From: Bacteroides sp. AN502(2024)
GTDB lineage: Bacteria; Bacteroidota; Bacteroidia; Bacteroidales; Bacteroidaceae
NCBI RefSeq assembly: GCF_041227145.1
Contig: NZ_JBGFSP010000012.1
Span: forward strand, 62,001-126,000
Direction of reading: 5' to 3'
DNA length: 64,000 bases
This document shows positions 57,233 to 64,000 of this stretch, one piece after another (the first letter of the stretch is position 1; each line of letters begins with the position of its first letter). The position numbers and the translations under genes are program-made. A model generated the notes under the pieces. The model worked only from the letters and a program-made list of their open reading frames with translations. It was not told the origin of the DNA and did no database searches.

Positions 57233-59770
57233 ATGAGTACAATAAGAGAACATGTTTATTTGGCGGCTTTATTGCATGATATAGGTAAATTTTATCAAAG
57301 AGCAGATTCTGGTAATATAACTACCAGCAAATTCTTGAAGCCGATAGTGCGTGGATTGGAGAGTATTATACTTCCTTCTAATAATAAGGGCGTTAATACC
57401 CATAAACATTGTTTGTGGACAGCACAATTTTTGGAGGATTATCAGCCTGTTTTTCAAAGATTGGCTACAAACAAATTGGATAATTTGACCGATAAGGACA
57501 ATCTAATCAATTTGTCCGCGGGACATCATTTGTCATTTGAACAGCAAACCGAATTGGGAAAGATTATTAAAAAGGCGGATAATCTTTCTTCCGGTATGGA
57601 TCGTGATAGTGATGAAGCTTATAAAGATGATCAAGATGAAAGTGGCTGGGACTCTTTTAAAAAGAAGCGAATGACTTCCATTCTACAGAATGTGAAAGAT
57701 TATCAGGCTGAAATAATATATCATTTACCGTTGAAAGCTATTAGTCTGGATAAGGGCTATTTCCCGAAAGTTTTTGCCAAAGAAGATTTGCCAGACTATA
57801 GTACACTTTGGAAGTCTTTTAATAATGAGTTTAAATTGATTCAGGCTAATACGTGTCATGCTTTTGCAGAAACTTTTTTGAATCTGCTTTTTAAATATAC
57901 AACTGCGATTCCCGCAAGTACGATCCATTTTCCAGATGTCTCATTATATGATCATCTGAAGACTACTGCCGCTATAGCAGTTTGTCTCTATGATTATCAG
58001 CAAGCAGAAGAAAAAGGAGAAAAGCCTTTTCTGATGATTGGTGCAGACTTTAGTGGTATACAAAATTATATTTATCAGGTAATATCTAAATATGCTAGTA
58101 AGAATCTGAAGGGACGTTCTTTTTATTTGCGTATTCTTTCAGACTGCATTGTGCGATATTTGTTGAAAGAGTTAAACTTGTTTCAGGCGAATATCATTTA
58201 CAATTCAGGTGGTAGTTTCTATCTCTTGGCTCCTAATACAATGGAAGTGAGGAGGCGGTTAGAAAGTGCTATCTCCTACATTGATAAGAGTATGTTTGAA
58301 GCTCATGGAACCACTCTTTATATCGCGATAGATTCGGTAGAGGTTTCGGAAGATGCTTTGATGCACCGCAATGGTGAGAACTTGGTAAAAACGTGGACAT
58401 CTCTTTTCGAAAAAAGAAATAATAAGAAGCAGAATAAATATTCTTTGTTGATTACAACCCGTTATGATTTATTTTTTGAGCCGTATATGCCACATGAAAC
58501 TATGCGTGATGTAGTTACTGGTGAATTGTTTGGAGAAAAGGAAGCGCCTTTTCATCATAAAGAAATAGAAGAAGACTTTCGTGAAAATGCGGTTTTGAAG
58601 GAACTGACTGTGAGACAAATTCTGCTCGGAAAAATGCTACGGGGAGCAGAGGTACTGGTTGTGTCAGAGGGAGAAATAACTTATTGGCGGGATAAGATCT
58701 TTGTAGCTCCGGCAAATTTGGGTATTTATTATTATTTGCTCAACTTTTCTGATTTAGATAAGATGAAAGAGCAATTGCGCGCTTCGGCAGATAAAGTGAC
58801 AATTGTTTCTTTGAATGGTAAACGGCTGGATTGTGATTTCCTGCGTAATGTGGAAGGATTGAATAATATATACTCTTTGGAGTTTTATGGAGGGAATATT
58901 TATCCGAAGAAAACATTTGAAGAAATGTGTGAAAATGACTCATTCTCCCGTTTGGGAGTCTTACGGATGGATGTGGATAATCTAGGCAGTATTTTTCAAA
59001 ATGGCATTGCTCCAGAACGAGCAACCTTATCCCGTTATGCGGCATTGAGTCGTTCTTTTGATTATTTCTTTTCCGGTTATTTAAATAGAATACAGCAAGA
59101 GCTAGCTCCAGATACGTCATTTATCGTATATAGTGGTGGTGATGATGTCTTTATTGTAGGAGAGTGGAGCGTAATAATAAAATTGGCTAAGCGAATATAT
59201 TTAGATTTTAAAGAATTTACTTGTCATAATCCGTCATTTTCATTATCAGGTGGAATTGCAATTGTTCCTCGAAAGTATCCTATTATAAAAGGAGCGGAAC
59301 AAAGTGATAAAGAAGAGAAAAATGCGAAGGAGCACTTTTGTGGTGTGTCTGGTGGTGCTCAATATGAATTGAAGAATTCTTTATCTTTCATGAATACTCC
59401 ATTGAATTGGAATAAGGAATTTCCACAGGTGGAACAATTGAAAGACGCCATTGTGACTTTTATTGATCAAGGATATTTACCTAAGTCGTTCATCTCCAAA
59501 GTACAGAGTTATGCCATGAATGCCCAGATTAGCAATCATTGCATTCAGAATTTGAAAATTTATTGGATGTTGACTTATGATTTAATCAGGATGAAGAAAA
59601 CTTTGGATATGATGTCTTGTAAAGAAATGATTGAGAATTGTATCAAGGAGATTTGTGGTAATAAAGCGACATTGAATGGTGAACATATTGAAACTTGTTA
59701 TCATCCTTTAGAATTGTGGACTTTTGCGACAAGATGGGCAGAATTGGAATGTAGAACAAATAAAAAATAA
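57233..59770 (+). CDS. cas10: Type III-A Cas10/Csm1
   Basis: An 845-residue large subunit. The N-terminal HD nuclease motif is LLHDIGK (His15-Asp16). The first palm is GADFSGIQNYIYQV. The second palm carries YSGGDDVFIVG with GGDD at 635-638, the cyclic-oligoadenylate synthase site. Both activities (target-activated DNA cutting and cOA signalling) look intact. Starts 3 bp after cas6. Confidence 0.95.
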   Translation: MSTIREHVYLAALLHDIGKFYQRADSGNITTSKFLKPIVRGLESIILPSNNKGVNTHKHCLWTAQFLEDYQPVFQRLATNKLDNLTDKDNLINLSAGHHLSFEQQTELGKIIKKADNLSSGMDRDSDEAYKDDQDESGWDSFKKKRMTSILQNVKDYQAEIIYHLPLKAISLDKGYFPKVFAKEDLPDYSTLWKSFNNEFKLIQANTCHAFAETFLNLLFKYTTAIPASTIHFPDVSLYDHLKTTAAIAVCLYDYQQAEEKGEKPFLMIGADFSGIQNYIYQVISKYASKNLKGRSFYLRILSDCIVRYLLKELNLFQANIIYNSGGSFYLLAPNTMEVRRRLESAISYIDKSMFEAHGTTLYIAIDSVEVSEDALMHRNGENLVKTWTSLFEKRNNKKQNKYSLLITTRYDLFFEPYMPHETMRDVVTGELFGEKEAPFHHKEIEEDFRENAVLKELTVRQILLGKMLRGAEVLVVSEGEITYWRDKIFVAPANLGIYYYLLNFSDLDKMKEQLRASADKVTIVSLNGKRLDCDFLRNVEGLNNIYSLEFYGGNIYPKKTFEEMCENDSFSRLGVLRMDVDNLGSIFQNGIAPERATLSRYAALSRSFDYFFSGYLNRIQQELAPDTSFIVYSGGDDVFIVGEWSVIIKLAKRIYLDFKEFTCHNPSFSLSGGIAIVPRKYPIIKGAEQSDKEEKNAKEHFCGVSGGAQYELKNSLSFMNTPLNWNKEFPQVEQLKDAIVTFIDQGYLPKSFISKVQSYAMNAQISNHCIQNLKIYWMLTYDLIRMKKTLDMMSCKEMIENCIKEICGNKATLNGEHIETCYHPLELWTFATRWAELECRTNKK

Positions 59771-59775
59771 TGTAA

Positions 59776-60255
59776 ATGAGTTATGATGAAAAAATGGGTG
59801 GCAGATCGTATCGCTCCCAAAACAATCAAAGTTATGTCTTATCAAGGGACAGAGACATTGCAGATGCGAAATCTTTCTTTCTGAATCAGTTGAGTTATCA
59901 AAGTAACTGGATTACGGAAAAGGCTGATAAGGCGTTAGTGGAATTTGCGGAAAAAGCCGGTAAATATATGGCTGAAAACAATCTAACGAATTCAAAGATA
60001 CGGAGTATTTATGGAGAAATAAAGCGAATTCAGATGAAAACGTTTGAGAAAGACAAGGCGTCTTTTTTTCTGTTGAAACCTAAAGTAGCTTATGCTTTGG
60101 GACGAGAGCAAAAAGATGTGAAAGGGTTGCAACTCTTTAAATCTATTTTTGATAAGAGTTTTGATGATGTGACGAATGAAACGCAGTATCTGAATTTTTG
60201 TAATTTGATTGAAGCAATATTGGCTTATCATAAAGCTTATGGTGGTAAAGATTAA
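59776..60255 (+). CDS. csm2: Type III-A small subunit Csm2
   Basis: A 159-residue helical protein (KADKALVEFAEKAGKYMAENNLTNSKIRSIYGEIKRIQ; FFLLKPKVAYALGREQKDVKGLQLFKSIFDK). This is the Csm2 core. It lines the filament groove over the target RNA. Its last base overlaps the csm3 start. Confidence 0.9.
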   Translation: MSYDEKMGGRSYRSQNNQSYVLSRDRDIADAKSFFLNQLSYQSNWITEKADKALVEFAEKAGKYMAENNLTNSKIRSIYGEIKRIQMKTFEKDKASFFLLKPKVAYALGREQKDVKGLQLFKSIFDKSFDDVTNETQYLNFCNLIEAILAYHKAYGGKD

Positions 60256-60905
60256 TGAATATGATTATGAATGTAAAATTGATAAAGAAAGTTATTTATA
60301 CCGGTAAAATAGTATTGAAAACCGGTTTGCATATTGGTGGAACTAATGCCGGATTAAATATCGGTGGTCCGGATAGGTTTGTGGTACGTAACCCTATAAA
60401 CAATATTCCTTATATCCCGGGAAGTTCATTAAAAGGGAAAATGCGGGCATTGGTGGAGATAGCCAATGGCGAAACGAACAATGGAAAACCTACTAATCGA
60501 ATAGAAGATAAAGCCGGTGCTTTGTTTGGAGTGGCTGGTGATAATGATAAAAGTCGTCCGTCACGTCTGATTGTACGTGATGCGGAGTTGTGGAAGGATG
60601 ATCCGGATATTGATTTTAAGAATACAGATTTGCCTTATACGGAGAGTAAAACAGAAGTTTGTATAGATAGAGTGACGGCAAAAGCAAATCCTAGAACATT
60701 TGAACGTGTGCCGGCTGGTGCCAAATTCAACTTAGAGATGGTGCTGAATGTTTTTGAAGGAGAAGATGAAAACAGATTGAAGCAAACCTTGAAAGAGGCT
60801 ATTCATTTGTTGGAAGATGATTATTTAGGTGGGCATGGATCTAGGGGCTACGGGCAGGTTGAAATTTATCTGGATAAGGAAGAAGGAGAAGAACGATTTT
60901 ATTAA
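60255..60905 (+). CDS. csm3: Type III-A backbone RNase Csm3
   Basis: A 216-residue RAMP. TGLHIGGTNAGLNIGGPDRFVVRN holds Asp40, which aligns with the catalytic Asp of characterised Csm3. PYIPGSSLKGKMRALVE and the C-terminal GGHGSRGYGQVEI complete the family signature. Each Csm3 cuts target RNA at 6-nt steps. Confidence 0.95.
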   Translation: MNMIMNVKLIKKVIYTGKIVLKTGLHIGGTNAGLNIGGPDRFVVRNPINNIPYIPGSSLKGKMRALVEIANGETNNGKPTNRIEDKAGALFGVAGDNDKSRPSRLIVRDAELWKDDPDIDFKNTDLPYTESKTEVCIDRVTAKANPRTFERVPAGAKFNLEMVLNVFEGEDENRLKQTLKEAIHLLEDDYLGGHGSRGYGQVEIYLDKEEGEERFY

Positions 60906-60914
60906 ACGGCAAAT

Positions 60915-61889
60915 ATGGCTACATATAATATCATAAAAATAAAATTCTTGACTCCCCTTCATTTAGGAGTAGGAAAAGAGTTTTTTGATTTTTCATCGTC
61001 AAATTTGCATAGTGATACCTTAACTTCCGCATTGGCAGCAATTAGGGTGCAACGTGGACATTCAGAAGGAGTTTTGGAATTCTTGTCTTCATTTTCATTA
61101 AGCTCTGCATTTCCGTATGTGGGTGAGATTTTTTATTTGCCGAAAGCCATCGGTAATTTGAAAATTAAGGTACGTGGAAAGGCGGAATATGAATATCGGA
61201 AAAACTTGAAGAGGATAAAATACCTAGAGTATCCTCTATGGGCTTCATTGGCTGAAGGAAAAGAGGTAGAGGTAGACAGTGAGCAAATACATCATTCTTT
61301 TCTCTCTTGCAGTAAGGATTTTAAACTACCTTACGCCAATCATGTCGTCCAACGTGTTCAAGTGCCGAGAGGAGACGATATGGAAGCCGAACCATTCTTT
61401 TTTGATTGGCGTTTCTTTAATTCCGAATCGGGACTCTATTGTCTTACTGACACTGTCGGTGAATTATTCTCTGAATTAAGGTCCTTATTTGAGTCGCTTG
61501 GAGAGGTGGGCATTGGTACGGATAAGAATATTGGTGGTGGAAAGTTTGTGGTAGAGACGGGATGTTTGCGCTTTCCAGATGTAGCGGATGCTCGTTCTCT
61601 TCAACTTCTGTCTCTTTATCTGCCGACTAAGGAAGAATTAGATGGCTTGGCTCTCGCAACTTCCCGATATAATCTTCTTTTGCGTGGAGGCTATATGGCG
61701 GGAAGTGGACATGAATCTTTTCGTCATTTGTGGAAAAAGTCTGTTTATATGTTTGATGTAGGGTCTGTTTTTCCCGCAAGTCAAAATTTGTGTGGAAAGG
61801 TAGTGAATTTACAACCGGAATGGAATGATGAAAAGATGCATCCTGTATATCGTAGTGGGCGTCCTTTTTGCATACCTGTAAATCTATAA
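60915..61889 (+). CDS. csm4: Type III-A Csm4
   Basis: A 324-residue RAMP that caps the 5' end of the guide and holds Cas10. TYNIIKIKFLTPLHLGVG at the start, FPYVGEIFYLPKAIG, and GIGTDKNIGGGKFVV glycine-rich loop fit Csm4. 9 bp after csm3. Confidence 0.92.
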   Translation: MATYNIIKIKFLTPLHLGVGKEFFDFSSSNLHSDTLTSALAAIRVQRGHSEGVLEFLSSFSLSSAFPYVGEIFYLPKAIGNLKIKVRGKAEYEYRKNLKRIKYLEYPLWASLAEGKEVEVDSEQIHHSFLSCSKDFKLPYANHVVQRVQVPRGDDMEAEPFFFDWRFFNSESGLYCLTDTVGELFSELRSLFESLGEVGIGTDKNIGGGKFVVETGCLRFPDVADARSLQLLSLYLPTKEELDGLALATSRYNLLLRGGYMAGSGHESFRHLWKKSVYMFDVGSVFPASQNLCGKVVNLQPEWNDEKMHPVYRSGRPFCIPVNL

Positions 61890-61893
61890 AAGA

Positions 61894-63009
61894 ATGAGTA
61901 AAATAAAAATCAGTACTTTAACACCGGTGCATATTGGTTCGGGTAACTTCTTACAGTATAATACCGATTTTGTCGTGACAAGGAAGAATACCGATTCGTA
62001 CTTGAATATAATTGATGAACGCAAGATATTAGAACTGATAGGAGTCGTGCATTTGAATGATTGGGTATTAAGCATTGAGAGGAATGAAGACACTCAAGAG
62101 CTGGTAAAACGTTATTCTCCTCATAGTAGTGTTTCCGATTATATATTACGTTGTTCTATTTCGTATTCCAGTATTGTGCCAACTGACACTCTGAAAGAGT
62201 GTATACACGATGGTTTGGGAGTTCCCTATATTCCAGGCAGTTCAATAAAGGGGGCAATCCGTACAGCTTTAGTGGCGACATTAAGTCAGGAAATAATTCC
62301 TTCATTATTAGACAAACCAAATCTCAAGCACTTAGCTTCCGATGTAGAAGGAAAATTATTTGGTAAAGATCCGAAAGAGGACGTTTTTCGTTTCTTACAG
62401 GTAGGCGACGCTTATTTCGATAAGGGTAGTGAAATCGTCTTGCGTTTAATAATGGGGCTGAACATTACTCAGAATAAATCATTAAGACCTAAGAAGAACG
62501 ATAGTAAACCGCAATTGGTAGAAGCTATCGGAGTAGACGAGGAAGCAATATTCTCGTTAAAAATTAATATGGACTATTATTTAAAAGCGAGTAATATATC
62601 GGATAAGATTGGAAAAATGCCAGATGAAATGAGAACAGTTCCAGCTTTGTTTCATTTAATCAATAAACATACGAGTACCTTGCTAACACAGGAAATTGAT
62701 TTTTGGGAAAGAGAAGGACGAGATAAAATAGGAATGGAAGATTATGTGGAAAAAATAAAAGAAATGCTGGACGAAGTAAATAAATGCGAAGGGGATAATC
62801 AAAGTTGTGTGTTGCGTGTCGGTCATGCTTCAGGATGGAGATTTATTACCGGTGCATGGAGTGAACAGCTTCCTTTCTTTGAATCTTTTGTGATGAATGC
62901 AGCTCGTCCTGGAAATAGGAATAGGTATAACGATTATCCTTTTCCTAAATCCAGGCGTATGGATTTTGATGGTGATTTAATGGGATTTGTAAAACTATCA
63001 ATGTTGTAA
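61894..63009 (+). CDS. csm5: Type III-A Csm5
   Basis: A 371-residue RAMP at the 3' end of the guide. KISTLTPVHIGSG, PYIPGSSIKGAIRTALVATL, RFLQVGDAYF and the final GWRFITGAWSEQL motif fit the family. Starts 4 bp after csm4. Confidence 0.92.
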   Translation: MSKIKISTLTPVHIGSGNFLQYNTDFVVTRKNTDSYLNIIDERKILELIGVVHLNDWVLSIERNEDTQELVKRYSPHSSVSDYILRCSISYSSIVPTDTLKECIHDGLGVPYIPGSSIKGAIRTALVATLSQEIIPSLLDKPNLKHLASDVEGKLFGKDPKEDVFRFLQVGDAYFDKGSEIVLRLIMGLNITQNKSLRPKKNDSKPQLVEAIGVDEEAIFSLKINMDYYLKASNISDKIGKMPDEMRTVPALFHLINKHTSTLLTQEIDFWEREGRDKIGMEDYVEKIKEMLDEVNKCEGDNQSCVLRVGHASGWRFITGAWSEQLPFFESFVMNAARPGNRNRYNDYPFPKSRRMDFDGDLMGFVKLSML

Positions 63010-63015
63010 TAGATA

Positions 63016-64000
63016 ATGAATCACATACATATAGCATTACTTGGGGCACAGTCTTATCCCGTTTATTTGGGCATTATTGATCAACATCCGGATGAGGTAA
63101 TCTTGATACATTCGGTTACAACGCTTGATGAGGCGATACGCGTAAGGTGTGAGATAGAAAAGCAGGAGATAAAACTTCCTGTGCAGTTGATAGAGTTTGA
63201 CCCGGTAGATATATCTCGGATATTCAGTCAATTGAAAAAGCATTTTGCAAATTTGTCGTTTGAGAATCTATATTCAGTGAATATTTCCGGTGGAACAAAA
63301 CTATGGTCTGTTGCTTTTTATGAGTATTTCAGGGAGTATCCTCATGTGCGCCTTCTATATATAGATCAGAACAATTATATCTGTGACCTGAAAACTGCTG
63401 GAAAACGCCTTTCGGATGTTCCTTTGGATACGGATATCGTTTTTCGACTGAATGGAACTTTGGCTAAATCTTATACTTTATTGTCCGAATACACGGAGAA
63501 AGATACTTGTTGTCTGAAAAAAATAAAAGACTTACGCAGGCATTCTTATGATGGATTTAAAGGTTTTTCAATGCCGGGCATAGAAAAATGGAATGAAATA
63601 GAAAATAAGAAAGAAGGCTGTTGGATGTCAGCGGATGGAGCTCTTTTATGGGATAAGCCTGCTCAAAGAATAATAATTCGGCTATTAAATAAAAAGGGTA
63701 TTGTAAAAGAGGAAACCTTGGAGTCTCCACATGTGTTCTCTCTTTTCTTTCATGCAGGATGGTTTGAATATGAAGTTGCGAGGATACTTTCTGGATGGAA
63801 GTATGCCAAAGAAATACGGTTGAATGTGAAGTTCCCATATAATGCAGAAAGAAATCCGAAAAATGAAATAGATGTTATAGTAAACACAGGAAACCGTTTG
63901 TTATTTGTAGAATGCAAGACCCAGATTTCTTTTATCACGGATATAGACAAATTTCGTACTGCCGTAAAAAATTATGGGGGAATGGCTTGTAAAGCTCTGT
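63016..64000 (+). CDS. CARF-domain nuclease, Card1/Can2-like, cut by window end
   Basis: 328 codons are open to the window edge with no stop. Residues 1-130 form a CARF domain: HIALLGAQSYPVYLGII opens it and NISGGTKLW (89-95) is its ligand loop. Residues about 245-328 form a DUF1887-type PD-(D/E)XK nuclease: D286 in NEIDVIV, E299-C-K301 in LLFVECKTQ. Card1/Can2 proteins are nucleases activated by cyclic tetra-adenylate. The gene starts 6 bp after csm5, so the Cas10 product is the likely activator. Csm6-type HEPN (RxxxxH) motifs are not seen. Confidence 0.85.
   Translation, partial: MNHIHIALLGAQSYPVYLGIIDQHPDEVILIHSVTTLDEAIRVRCEIEKQEIKLPVQLIEFDPVDISRIFSQLKKHFANLSFENLYSVNISGGTKLWSVAFYEYFREYPHVRLLYIDQNNYICDLKTAGKRLSDVPLDTDIVFRLNGTLAKSYTLLSEYTEKDTCCLKKIKDLRRHSYDGFKGFSMPGIEKWNEIENKKEGCWMSADGALLWDKPAQRIIIRLLNKKGIVKEETLESPHVFSLFFHAGWFEYEVARILSGWKYAKEIRLNVKFPYNAERNPKNEIDVIVNTGNRLLFVECKTQISFITDIDKFRTAVKNYGGMACKAL

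Overview
The window looks like a Bacteroides chromosome from the gut Bacteroides group. Lipoprotein-type (type V) fimbrial genes, the Bacteroides promoter element TAnnTTTG, and the core set eno, pepT, gcvT, rplY, DUF3276 (PUR-like), nusB, yajC, coaE and clpB all point there. Species is not decided from sequence alone.

Layout. (1) 1-3.8 kb: junk-rich accessory DNA with a frameshifted Rpn-type nuclease gene, a 22-bp repeat array bounded by inverted arms, and an IS3-family element (1491-3078) inserted inside one array unit. (2) 4.0-17.8 kb: a same-strand fimbrial operon with a DUF3575 protein, an OmpA/TPR protein, a putative major fimbrillin and six further lipoprotein subunits, one split by a 1-nt frameshift. 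(3) 18.1-20.0 kb: an intact Rpn gene, an inverted copy of the one at the left edge, then a second repeat-array module with different motifs. (4) 20.0-28.9 kb: a polysaccharide synthesis/export operon with a TolC-like outer-membrane factor, a HlyD-like adaptor ending in SPOR, a multi-zinc-ribbon protein, a processive GT2 synthase, a UDP-HexNAc-type 6-dehydrogenase and a large surface lipoprotein, closed by a strong terminator. (5) 29-34 kb: an AraC-type regulator, a collagen-like repeat lipoprotein and an OmpA-family protein, all AT-rich. (6) 34-55.2 kb: mostly housekeeping genes, plus a fluoride channel with its riboswitch, a PurF paralogue with a degenerate glutaminase domain and a CPA2 antiporter. 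(7) 55.2-56.5 kb: a third repeat-array module and an IS982 relic. (8) 56.5 kb to the end: a type III-A CRISPR operon (cas6, cas10/csm1, csm2-5) followed by a CARF-nuclease (Card1/Can2-like) gene cut by the window edge. No CRISPR array or cas1/cas2 is visible.

How parts work together. The fimbrial operon should build a surface pilus from lipoprotein precursors. The operon at 20-29 kb appears to make and export an amino-uronate-containing polymer by a synthase-dependent route, with a TolC/HlyD-type conduit in place of the usual beta-barrel exporter. In the CRISPR operon, Cas10 has both HD and GGDD motifs, so it should make cyclic oligoadenylates, and the downstream CARF nuclease is the obvious receptor.

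The most unusual structure is a family of three non-coding modules (about 1160-3286 without the IS, 19139-19836 and 55341-55853). Each has a central array of about 22-bp units between inverted arms that carry clusters of a 9-bp motif. Two use ATCTGCAAC; the third has the same geometry with CCTATCACC.
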